This document shows, one piece after another, positions 14,459 through 22,287 of a stretch of DNA of 25,894 nucleotides (position 1 is its first letter; each line of letters starts with the position of its first letter). The stretch lies in assembly GCA_905210085.1 (NCBI GenBank), contig CAJLVJ010000025.1:1-25894 (forward strand), written 5' to 3'. Position numbers and translations under genes: made by a program. The stretch comes from an uncultured Collinsella sp. GTDB lineage: Bacteria > Actinomycetota > Coriobacteriia > Coriobacteriales > Coriobacteriaceae. Under the pieces are notes generated by a model that made no database searches, was not told the origin of the DNA, and worked only from the letters and a program-made list of their open reading frames with translations.

Positions 14459-17400
14459 GACGACGCATCGCTGGGCGGTCGCTCAGCAAAACCCCGAGCT
14501 CGAAAAGGAGCTTTCGGCTGGTCTGGGCATTCCCAGGCTGGTGGCGCGCATTATGGTCGCGCACGGCATTGGCTCCATCAAAGAGGGCCAATTGTTTTTG
14601 ACGCCTTCGCTCGATCGCGACTGGGCGGACCCACTCGTTATTCCGGGCATGTCGGTCGTTGCCGACCGCGTTGAGCGTGCTATTCGCAGCCACGAGCGTA
14701 TCGCCGTCTTTGGCGATTTTGACGTCGACGGCATTACGTCGACTTGTCTGTTGACCGAGGCGCTACGTTCGTTTGGCGCCAACGTCACGCCGTTTATTCC
14801 GCACCGCTTTGACGAGGGCTACGGCCTGTCGCGTGCGGCGCTCGACCGCGTCAACGAGCTCGCTCAACCCAACCTGATTGTGACCGTCGATAACGGTATT
14901 GCTGCCAAGGAAGAGGTCTCCTATCTGGAGAGTCTGGGGATCGATTTGGTGGTCACGGACCATCACGAGCCCTCCGACCAGGTGCCGCAGGGTGTGCCCC
15001 TGACTGACCCCAAGCTCGAGGACGAGGGCCCCTCGCGTGAGCTTGCCGGTGCTGGTGTGGCGCTCAAGCTGGTGCAAGTCCTGGGTGAGCGCCTGGGCAA
15101 GCCGTCGTATTGGCGTTCGCTAATCGAGGTCGCGGCGCTGGGCACCGTGTCCGACATGATGCCGCTCACGCCCGAGAACCGCGCGCTGGTTGCCGAGGGC
15201 ATCCAGCAGATGCGCGTAACCGCTCGCCCCGGCTATATCGCGCTTGCCGCGCTCGCCAAGGCGGACCTTTCGAGCATTACGGCGGATGGCCTGTCATTCT
15301 CGCTCATTCCTCGCTTAAACGCTGCCGGTCGCATGGCCGATCCCAAGCTGGCGCTCGACCTGCTGCTTGCCCGCGATCCCATCGAAGCAAGCGCACTGGC
15401 GGCTGAGCTCGAGGAAATCAACCGCCAGCGCCGTGAGATCGAGGCGGAGCTCACGCGCGATGCCATGGCAAAGGTCGAGGAGACCTATGACGGCGGACGC
15501 GCGATCGTCGTGGGCGGCGAAGGCTGGCACGAGGGCGTCAAGGGCATCGTGGCAAGCCGTCTGACCAACCGCTACCACGTGCCGGCGCTGCTGTTCTCGA
15601 TCGAGGACGGTATCGCGCGCGGCTCTGGTCGCTCGGTGGGCAAAGTTAACCTGTTTGACGCCATCGAGCGCTGTTCCGACCTGATGATTCGTCGCGGCGG
15701 ACATGCCGGTGCGGTGGGTGTGACTATCGAGGCATCCAAGCTCGACGAGTTCCGCCGTCGCCTTTCGGCCGTGCTATCGGAGCTTCCCGCCGAGGACTTT
15801 GAGGACACTGACGAGGTTGCCGCCACCGTTGACCTCTCCGAGCTAAATATCGAGACCATCGAGCAGATTTCCCGCCTTGAGCCGTTTGGCCAGGGTAATA
15901 AGGTGCCGCTGCTGGCTGCCGAGGGCGTGACGATGTGTGATCGCGCCGTGGTGGGTAAGACCGGCGAGCACATGCGCTTCGTGGCGACGGATGGCGCCGC
16001 GAGTGTGCCGGCCATCATGTTTCGTGTACCGCAAATCGATAAGCTCATCAACTGCGATAGCGCTGTCGATTTGGTGTTCGAGGCCGTTGCCGAGCATTGG
16101 CAGGGTCGTGTGAAGCCCAAGCTCATGATCAAGGATGTTCTGGTCCGCGATACCACGCTGCCCAGCATCGACGATCCGGCATGCGAGCTTCGTCGTGGCG
16201 TGCAGCCGGCGGATTCCGGCCTGCGCCTGGAGTCGCGTAAGCGCGAGACGCTCGCCCAGCTTTCCTATACCGAGCTCACGCGCTCGCTTATCCATAGCTT
16301 TATCGGCTCGAACCAGCCGCACCGCGCGCAGGTCGAGGCGCTCGATGCCCTGGCCGATCACCAAAGTGTTCTGGCCGTTATGGGAACGGGGCGCGGCAAG
16401 TCGCTCATCTTTCATGTGCATGCCGCGCGCGAGGCGGTTCTTCGCGGGCGTGCGAGCATCTTTGTCTATCCGCTGCGCGCGCTCGTTGCCGACCAGGCCT
16501 ATCACCTCTCGTCGACGATGGCATCGCTTGGCATTGGCGTTGGCGTGCTGACCGGCGAGACCGTGGAGGCCGCACGCGATGACGTGTTCGCCGGCCTAGC
16601 TTCGGGCCGCACCGGTATCGTGCTCACGACGCCCGAGTTCCTATCTATCCACCGTGACCGCTTCGCGCGTTCGGGCCGCATCGGCTTTGTCGTTATCGAT
16701 GAGGCGCACCACGCCGGTCTTGCCAAGGGCGGCGACCGCAGCGCCTATCTCGACATGCCCGATATCCTCAAAGCCCTGGGCGACCCGGTCGTTATGGCTG
16801 CGACGGCCACCGCGACGGCTCCGGTTGTGGCCGAGCTTGCTCGCATGCTGCCGATCACTCGCACGGTGGTCGACGAGACGGTGCGCGAGAACCTGCAGCT
16901 CGAGGACGACCGCGATCTTGCAAGTCGCGAGAACCGTTTGGTGTCGATTGTGGCGACGGGGGAAAAGACCGTCATCTACGTCAATTCGCGCGACCAGTCC
17001 GTGGCGCTCGCCAAGACGTTGCGCAAGCGTGTGCCCGATTGCGCAACCCATATCGCGTTCTATAACGCGGGGCTTGCGCGTTCCGATCGCCGTCGCGTGG
17101 AGGAAGCATTCCGAGACGGCAGCCTCAGCTGCATCGTCTCGACATCTGCCTTTGGCGAGGGCGTCAACCTGCCCGATATCCGCCATGTCGTGCTCTATCA
17201 CATGCCGTTTGGCGGCATTGAGTTTAACCAGATGAGCGGCCGCGCCGGTCGCGATGGCCAGCCCGCCGTGATCCATCTGCTCTATTCGTCGCGCGACGCC
17301 CGCATTAACGAGCGCCTACTCGACTGCTATGCGCCCGAGCGCGACGAGCTCGTCACGCTCTATCGAGCGCTGCAGACCATGTGGCGCTCCAACCGTGGCA

Positions 17401-17732
17401 AGACGGGGGACGATTCATTCTGCGCAAGTGATATCGACATCGCGCAGATGTGCCTTGCCATCGATGCCCGCACGCCGGTCGACGAGCGCTCGGTGGAAAG
17501 CGGCCTAGGAATCTTCGAAGAGCTTGGTTTCTGTCGCGTTTCGGGGTTTGACGACACCCGTCGCATCGCGATGGCCGAAAACCCCGGCCGCGTGCAATTG
17601 AGCAGGTCAATTCGCTATTTGGAGGGCTTGCGCTCGCGCATGGAGTTTTCGGCTTTCCGGAGCTGGGCGCTCGATTCGTGCGCTTCTGATATGCTAGCCA
17701 AAGTTAACCGCCCGATCGTACCGCGGGCCTAG
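14445..17732 (+). CDS. recJ: RecJ single-strand exonuclease fused to a RecQ-like superfamily 2 helicase
   Basis: A 1095-residue two-enzyme protein for DNA repair. Residues 1-575 are RecJ: DFDVDG (91-96), VDN (148-150), TDHH (171-174), GTVSDMMPL (233-241), RLNAAGRM (290-297), GSGRS (393-397) and DHHA1 RGGHAGAVG (417-425), followed by the OB-like domain. Residues 605-970 are a complete helicase core: Q629 region, Walker A MGTGRGKS (646-653), DEAH (752-755), ATATAT (786-791), TSAFGEGVNLPD (900-911) and QMSGRAGRDGQ (929-939). A winged-helix-like tail follows; the RecQ zinc cysteines are not seen. RecJ alone is usually 550-800 residues. The frame is uninterrupted and the linker (575-605) is short and charged. 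Start by GGGGGTGGGTG. RecJ is a 5'-3' ssDNA nuclease, so the helicase probably supplies its substrate. rel follows 15 bases later. Confidence 0.92.
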   Translation: MSSLKTTHRWAVAQQNPELEKELSAGLGIPRLVARIMVAHGIGSIKEGQLFLTPSLDRDWADPLVIPGMSVVADRVERAIRSHERIAVFGDFDVDGITSTCLLTEALRSFGANVTPFIPHRFDEGYGLSRAALDRVNELAQPNLIVTVDNGIAAKEEVSYLESLGIDLVVTDHHEPSDQVPQGVPLTDPKLEDEGPSRELAGAGVALKLVQVLGERLGKPSYWRSLIEVAALGTVSDMMPLTPENRALVAEGIQQMRVTARPGYIALAALAKADLSSITADGLSFSLIPRLNAAGRMADPKLALDLLLARDPIEASALAAELEEINRQRREIEAELTRDAMAKVEETYDGGRAIVVGGEGWHEGVKGIVASRLTNRYHVPALLFSIEDGIARGSGRSVGKVNLFDAIERCSDLMIRRGGHAGAVGVTIEASKLDEFRRRLSAVLSELPAEDFEDTDEVAATVDLSELNIETIEQISRLEPFGQGNKVPLLAAEGVTMCDRAVVGKTGEHMRFVATDGAASVPAIMFRVPQIDKLINCDSAVDLVFEAVAEHWQGRVKPKLMIKDVLVRDTTLPSIDDPACELRRGVQPADSGLRLESRKRETLAQLSYTELTRSLIHSFIGSNQPHRAQVEALDALADHQSVLAVMGTGRGKSLIFHVHAAREAVLRGRASIFVYPLRALVADQAYHLSSTMASLGIGVGVLTGETVEAARDDVFAGLASGRTGIVLTTPEFLSIHRDRFARSGRIGFVVIDEAHHAGLAKGGDRSAYLDMPDILKALGDPVVMAATATATAPVVAELARMLPITRTVVDETVRENLQLEDDRDLASRENRLVSIVATGEKTVIYVNSRDQSVALAKTLRKRVPDCATHIAFYNAGLARSDRRRVEEAFRDGSLSCIVSTSAFGEGVNLPDIRHVVLYHMPFGGIEFNQMSGRAGRDGQPAVIHLLYSSRDARINERLLDCYAPERDELVTLYRALQTMWRSNRGKTGDDSFCASDIDIAQMCLAIDARTPVDERSVESGLGIFEELGFCRVSGFDDTRRIAMAENPGRVQLSRSIRYLEGLRSRMEFSAFRSWALDSCASDMLAKVNRPIVPRA

Positions 17733-17747
17733 GGGAAGGGGACCTCG

Positions 17748-20108
17748 ATGGATGCCGCAGCCCGTACCGCCCATGATTCCACCCTCCAGCCGTTTTCGGA
17801 GATGGAGCACTATAAGCATGCCGATGAGCTGCCGCCCGAGATTATGGCGGACAGCTACGACAAGCTGGAGCGTCTGTGCCTCAAATATATGAATGAGGAC
17901 GACTTTTCTAAGGTTGAGCAGGCCTACTGCTTTGCTGCCGAGAAGCATTGCAACCAAAAGCGGCGCTCGGGTGAGATGTACATCAACCATCCCGTCGAGG
18001 TGGCCATCATTCTGGCCGATCTCAAGATGGACTGTGACGTGGTGTGCGCCGCGCTGCTGCACGATACCGTCGAGGATACCGAGACTTCGCTTGCCGATGT
18101 TTCCGGCCTGTTTGGCGATACGGTGGCCGAGCTCGTCGATGGCGTGACCAAGCTCACCAACATCGAAGTCGACAGCATGGACGAGAAACAGGCCCTCACG
18201 CTGCGCAAGATGTTCCTCGCCATGTCCAAGGACATCCGCGTCATCATCGTTAAGCTTGCCGACCGTCTGCACAACATGCGCACCCTTGCAGCCCTGCGTG
18301 AGGACCGTCGCCTGTTTAAGGCTCGCGAGACCATGGACGTGTATGCGCCTCTGGCCGACCGTCTGGGCATGAGCTCCATTAAATGGGAGCTCGAGGACCT
18401 GTCCTTCTTCTACCTTGAGCCCGACGCCTACCAGCGCATCGCGCGCATGGTGGCTGAGTCGCGCGAGGTTCGCGAGCGCTATCTGGCCGAGACCATCAAG
18501 ACGCTCACCGACGAGCTCAACCGCATTGGCCTGGAGGGCTTCCAGATCAACGGCCGCTCCAAGCACTATTGGTCCATCTACCAAAAGATGAAGCGCAAGG
18601 GCAAGGAATTCTCCGAGATCTACGATTTGGTGGCGCTGCGCGTTATTACCCATTCGGTGCGCGATTGCTACTCCACGCTCGGCGCAGTGCATACGCTGTG
18701 GCACCCCATGCCCGGTCGCTTTAAAGACTATATCGCCATGCCCAAGGTCAATAACTACCAGTCGCTCCATACGACGGTTATCGGCCCCACGGCTCGTCCG
18801 CTCGAGATTCAGATTCGAACCTACGAGATGCATGAGCAGGCCGAGTACGGCATTGCCGCCCACTGGCTATATAAGAAGTCGGGCGGATCGTCTGCTTCCA
18901 AGACCAATGACGCTCAACGTTTGGACGACCAGATCAACTGGCTCAAGCATTCGCTCGATTGGGCGGCTTCCGACGAGATCACCGATGCCAAGGAATACCT
19001 GCACTCGCTGAAGGTCGATCTGTTCGATCAGGAGATTTTTGTCTTCACGCCCAAAGGCGAGGTCATGGCGCTTCGTGCCGGTTCCACGCCGCTCGACTTT
19101 GCCTATGCCGTTCACACCGAGGTGGGAAACCATTGCGTCGGCGCCAAAATCAACGGTGCGGTGGCTCCGCTCACGCACGAGATCAAGACGGGCGACCGCG
19201 TTGAAATCCTGACCAACAAGAGTTCCAAGCCGTCGCGTGATTGGCTCAAGATCGTCAAGACGCCTTCGGCCAAGTCAAAGATCCGCCGCTATTTTGCCGC
19301 TGCGACCAAGGACGACGACGCTGCTGCTGGTCGCGATATGCTGGCCAAGGACCTGCGTAAGCGTGGCTATGGCATTTCTACGCCGCGTTCGACGCGTGCA
19401 CTCAACGCCGTGGCGGAGCAGTTTAACTTCAAGCAGCTCGAGGACCTGTTTGCCGCCGTCGGCGCCGGCAAGGTTGCCCCGCGCGCTGTGGGCAATAAGG
19501 TCGAGCAAATCTTGGACCCCAAGCCCGAGGAACAGGTCACCAAGGCCGCGGCAATCGCCGAGGTTGTCAAGCAGCCTGCCCGCGGCTCCAACCGCAAGCC
19601 GCAAAAGCGCGGCAAGAGCGCCAGCAACGGCATTATCGTCAAGGGCGAGAGCAACAGCGGACTGCTGGTCCGTCTGGCGCATTGCTGCAATCCGGTGACG
19701 GGCGACGATATCGTCGGCTTCATCACGCGCGGCCGCGGCGTTTCGGTGCATCGCGCCAACTGCCCCAACGTCAAGGGTCTTATGGAGCATCCCGAGCGCA
19801 TGATCGAAGTGGAGTGGGACGGCGCTGCCGACACCCTCTTCCAGGTCGAGATCGTGGTCGAGTGCCTGGACCGCATGGGTCTGCTCAAGGATGTCACCAT
19901 TGCCATTGGCGATGCGGGCGGCAATATCCTTTCTGCCGCCACCTCGACCAACCGCGAGGGTATTGCAACCCTGCGCTTTATGGTCGAGATCTCGGACGCG
20001 AGTGGCCTGGATCCGCTGCTGGCCTCTATCAGCAGCGTTGACTCGGTCTACGACGCGCGCCGCCTGATGCCCGGCGAGGGTGGAGCCCAACTTAAGCGCC
20101 GCGTTTAG
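17748..20108 (+). CDS. rel: Bifunctional (p)ppGpp synthetase/hydrolase Rel
   Basis: Makes and degrades the stringent-response alarmone (p)ppGpp; 786 residues, typical of long RSH proteins. Domains in order: HD hydrolase with NHPVEVA (80-86), HDTVEDT (105-111) and KLADRLHNMRT (169-179); synthetase with GRSKHYWSIYQKM (269-281), RFKDYIAMPKVNNYQSLH (324-341) and EIQIRT (353-358); TGS from about 425; zinc-finger region with CCNP (646-649) and HRANCPN (668-674); and ACT (about 698-775). RFKD (324-327) is the RxKD signature of bifunctional Rel rather than the ExDD of monofunctional RelA, and the HD residues are intact, so both activities are expected. The start follows AAGGGGACC, 15 bases after recJ. 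An alanine/glycine-poor insertion, SGGSSASKTNDAQ, precedes the TGS. Confidence 0.96.
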   Translation: MDAAARTAHDSTLQPFSEMEHYKHADELPPEIMADSYDKLERLCLKYMNEDDFSKVEQAYCFAAEKHCNQKRRSGEMYINHPVEVAIILADLKMDCDVVCAALLHDTVEDTETSLADVSGLFGDTVAELVDGVTKLTNIEVDSMDEKQALTLRKMFLAMSKDIRVIIVKLADRLHNMRTLAALREDRRLFKARETMDVYAPLADRLGMSSIKWELEDLSFFYLEPDAYQRIARMVAESREVRERYLAETIKTLTDELNRIGLEGFQINGRSKHYWSIYQKMKRKGKEFSEIYDLVALRVITHSVRDCYSTLGAVHTLWHPMPGRFKDYIAMPKVNNYQSLHTTVIGPTARPLEIQIRTYEMHEQAEYGIAAHWLYKKSGGSSASKTNDAQRLDDQINWLKHSLDWAASDEITDAKEYLHSLKVDLFDQEIFVFTPKGEVMALRAGSTPLDFAYAVHTEVGNHCVGAKINGAVAPLTHEIKTGDRVEILTNKSSKPSRDWLKIVKTPSAKSKIRRYFAAATKDDDAAAGRDMLAKDLRKRGYGISTPRSTRALNAVAEQFNFKQLEDLFAAVGAGKVAPRAVGNKVEQILDPKPEEQVTKAAAIAEVVKQPARGSNRKPQKRGKSASNGIIVKGESNSGLLVRLAHCCNPVTGDDIVGFITRGRGVSVHRANCPNVKGLMEHPERMIEVEWDGAADTLFQVEIVVECLDRMGLLKDVTIAIGDAGGNILSAATSTNREGIATLRFMVEISDASGLDPLLASISSVDSVYDARRLMPGEGGAQLKRRV

Positions 20109-20145
20109 TCGCGACGAACGTGCCACATTATCGATATTCGCTACA

Positions 20146-20171
20146 CTCGAGGCATCGTTTGATGCCTCGAG
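20146..20171 (+). terminator. Hairpin between rel and the MBL hydrolase
   Basis: CTCGAGGCATC (20146-20156) and GATGCCTCGAG (20161-20171) form a perfect 11-bp stem with a GTTT loop, followed by TTCTATAG. The T tract is weak, so it may be a partial terminator or an mRNA stability element 21 bases before the next start. Confidence 0.5.
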
Positions 20172-20192
20172 TTCTATAGAGAGGAGAGGGAC

Positions 20193-20876
20193 ATGAGTGC
20201 TGTGTCCTTGGATGTAACTCCCAAGGGAACGGTCGAGATCGAGACACTCGTAAACGGTCCCATTCAGACCAATAGCTATGCTGTTATTTCGGACAATGAG
20301 TGCGTGATTGTCGACCCCGCATGGGAAGGCGAGCGCCTGGTGGAGCATATTCGAGCCAAGCATCCCGGCGTACGCATGCTTGGCGCCGTATGCACTCATG
20401 GCCATGCCGATCATGTTGGTGGTGTTGCCGGCGTGCGAACCACCGTTGGCGAGGGTTGTCAGTATGAGCTGTGTGCTAAGGATGTGGCGGTGCCGCATGC
20501 GAACATCGAGGAACAGCGAGCTATGTGGGGCATTGAGGCGCCCGACCCTGGGGAGCCGACGCGCCTGCTCGCCGAGGGCGATACTCTCGAGGTGGGCGAT
20601 ATCTGCCTGCAGGTGATCGAGACACCAGGGCATACGCCGGGCGGAATCGTCTTGTTTGCCGCCACCGAGCAGGGGAACATTGCCTTTGTGGGCGACACCC
20701 TGTTTCCGGGTGGGCACGGCCGCACCGATCTTTCTGGAGGAGACGAGGCGGCGATTCTGCGCTCGCTCTCCAAGCTCGCCCGGCTTCTCCCGCCCGATAC
20801 CGTTTGCCTAACCGGCCATGGCGATTCGACCACCATGGCACGCGAGCTCATGCAGAACCCTTTCATGCAGGTGTAG
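20193..20876 (+). CDS. MBL-fold metallohydrolase (glyoxalase II-like)
   Basis: A 227-residue metallo-beta-lactamase-fold enzyme. Metal ligands are visible as THGHADHVGG (68-77), ETPGHTPGG (143-151), GDTLF (167-171) and TGHG (207-210), giving a full dinuclear zinc or iron set. Members near rel are often annotated as hydroxyacylglutathione hydrolases, but this organism may lack glutathione, so the thioester substrate is unknown. The start follows GAGAGGAGAGGGAC, a strong ribosome site. It is the last gene of the co-directional recJ-rel block, separated from rel by an 84-base gap with a hairpin. Confidence 0.88.
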   Translation: MSAVSLDVTPKGTVEIETLVNGPIQTNSYAVISDNECVIVDPAWEGERLVEHIRAKHPGVRMLGAVCTHGHADHVGGVAGVRTTVGEGCQYELCAKDVAVPHANIEEQRAMWGIEAPDPGEPTRLLAEGDTLEVGDICLQVIETPGHTPGGIVLFAATEQGNIAFVGDTLFPGGHGRTDLSGGDEAAILRSLSKLARLLPPDTVCLTGHGDSTTMARELMQNPFMQV

Positions 20877-20908
20877 CTTAATAGTCGGCTTTTTGAAGCA
20901 CGAGAAGC

Positions 20909-20981
20909 GTCCAAACGTCAAGCTATTTTTCCCCAACGGGTCAATTTCGTAGGGCAAACGGTCAAAAAAGTCTGTTTGGAC
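20909..20981. promoter_or_regulatory. Spaced inverted repeat upstream of fba
   Basis: GTCCAAAC (20909-20916) and GTTTGGAC (20974-20981) are perfect 8-bp arms 57 bases apart. A second, short inverted repeat, TTCGT-n6-ACGAA, lies at 20986-21001. Both are just upstream of the candidate fba promoter, where regulator binding sites are expected. Confidence 0.35.
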
Positions 20982-21022
20982 GATATTCGTGAACAAACGA
21001 ACGTTTATGCTCGGGTGCGCCG

Positions 21023-21031
21023 TGGTAAAAT
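21023..21031 (+). promoter_or_regulatory. Candidate extended -10 promoter of fba
   Basis: TGGTAAAAT fits TGn-TATAAT with one mismatch, 41 bases before the fba start. No good -35 is seen, as is usual for extended -10 promoters. Confidence 0.5.
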
Positions 21032-21071
21032 CACAGGCGTTATCGGAGCAACCTTACAGGAGGTTTCTTTT

Positions 21072-21938
21072 ATGCTCGTCAACGCAGCAGACATGCTCAA
21101 GAAGGCCGAGGCCGGCAAGTACGGTCTCGGTGCCTTCAACACCAACAACCTCGAGTGGACCCTGGCTATTCTCCAGGCCGCCGAGGAGGCCAAGTCTCCG
21201 CTGATCCTTCAGTGCACCGCTGGTGCCGCTAAGTGGATGGGCGGTTTCAAGGTCTGCGCCGACATGGTCAAGGCTGCCGTCGAGGCCACGGGCGTTACCG
21301 TTCCCGTTGCCCTTCACCTCGATCACGGTTCTTACGAGGACTGCTTCAAGTGCATCGAGGCCGGCTTCACGTCCATCATGTATGACGGCTCTCACGAGGA
21401 GACCTTCCAGCTTAACCTCGACCGCACCAAGGAGCTCGTTGAGCTTGCCCACTCCAAGGGTATGTCCATCGAGGCCGAGGTCGGCGGCATCGGCGGCACC
21501 GAGGACGGCGTGACCTCCAGCGGCGAGCTCGCTGATCCTGCTGAGTGCAAGCAGATTGCTGACCTGGGCGTCGACTTCCTCGCCTGCGGCATCGGCAACA
21601 TCCACGGCGTGTATCCCGCCGACTGGGCTGGCCTTTCCTTCGAGCGTCTGGGAGAGATTAAGGCTCAGACCGGCGACCTGCCCCTCGTCCTGCACGGTGG
21701 CACCGGCATCCCCGAGGATCAGATCAAGAAGGCCATCTCCCTGGGCATCTCCAAGATCAACGTCAACACCGACCTGCAGCTCGTCTTCGCCAAGGGCGTC
21801 CGCGAGTACATCGAGGCTGGCAAGGATCAGCAGGGCAAGGGCTTCGACCCCCGCAAGCTCCTCAAGCCTGGTCGCGACAACATCGTTGCCCGCACCAAGG
21901 AGCTCATGGAGGAGTTTGGCTCCGTCAACAAGGCGTAA
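21072..21938 (+). CDS. fba: Class II fructose-bisphosphate aldolase
   Basis: Interconverts fructose 1,6-bisphosphate with glyceraldehyde 3-phosphate and dihydroxyacetone phosphate in glycolysis and gluconeogenesis. The 288 residues match the short class IIA/IIB form. It shows GLGAFNTNNLEW (18-29), LHLDHG (81-86; catalytic Asp84, metal ligand His85), EAEVGGIGGTEDGV (134-147), metal-site H178 in GNIHGVYP and H208 in LHGGTGIP, and NVNTDLQ (230-236). The start at 21072 is set by AGGAGG (21059-21063 region) with 8-base spacing; a longer frame from 20976 reads through the promoter. Codon use is strongly biased to C/G-ending codons, as expected for a highly expressed gene. It stands alone, followed by a hairpin-rich repeat region. 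Confidence 0.96.
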   Translation: MLVNAADMLKKAEAGKYGLGAFNTNNLEWTLAILQAAEEAKSPLILQCTAGAAKWMGGFKVCADMVKAAVEATGVTVPVALHLDHGSYEDCFKCIEAGFTSIMYDGSHEETFQLNLDRTKELVELAHSKGMSIEAEVGGIGGTEDGVTSSGELADPAECKQIADLGVDFLACGIGNIHGVYPADWAGLSFERLGEIKAQTGDLPLVLHGGTGIPEDQIKKAISLGISKINVNTDLQLVFAKGVREYIEAGKDQQGKGFDPRKLLKPGRDNIVARTKELMEEFGSVNKA

Positions 21939-21949
21939 GCGTCGCTAAA

Positions 21950-22055
21950 CTTCCCGCCGGAAGCCCCGTCTCCCTACACTGTTTCCTTTGCGCTCACCTG
22001 GCTTCGCCAGAAGTCGCGCCAAGGAAACAGTTCCGGGGGACGGGGCTTCCTTCGT
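21950..22055. repeat. Nested inverted repeat after fba, possible terminator
   Basis: GGAAGCCCCGTC and ACTGTTTCCTTTG pair in order with CAAGGAAACAGT and GACGGGGCTTCC (about 21959-22050), enclosing a small hairpin CTGGC-TTC-GCCAG. The outer stem is followed by TTCGTTT. The structure could end fba transcription. Confidence 0.55.
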
Positions 22056-22184
22056 TTAATGCCGCAGGGTTACGAGGCTGAATTAAGATGGCTACTGGCT
22101 TCGCCAGAAGTCGCGCGACGGAATCAGCTCCGGGGAAACGGGGCCTCCTTCGTTAACTCGCTACAGGGTTACTGGGCTGAATTC
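21998..22184. repeat. Two tandem ~90-base imperfect direct repeats
   Basis: Copy 1 (21998-22085) and copy 2 (22095-22184) share CTGGCTTCGCCAGAAGTCGC, then a CAG-TCCGGGG-ACGGGGC-TCCTTCGTT stretch, and a CAGGGTTAC-GGCTGAATT end, with a period of 97 bases. This accounts for most of the 349-base fba-transglutaminase gap; no gene is seen in it. Confidence 0.65.
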
Positions 22185-22224
22185 ATTTTTTGACTACCGC
22201 TCGGCGGTGTTGATGGCTCCCTTG

Positions 22225-22253
22225 TTGGGGCTTTCTTTTTATCTCGCTACAAT
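22225..22253 (+). promoter_or_regulatory. Promoter of the transglutaminase-like gene
   Basis: TTGGGG (22225-22230) and TACAAT (22248-22253) are separated by 17 bases, a good sigma-70 type pair. The in-frame ATG at 22252 lies inside the -10 and so cannot be the start, which supports ATG 22288. Confidence 0.55.
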
Positions 22254-22287
22254 GGGCTTCAAGCGTTCTAGTGACTTGGAGTTTGGT

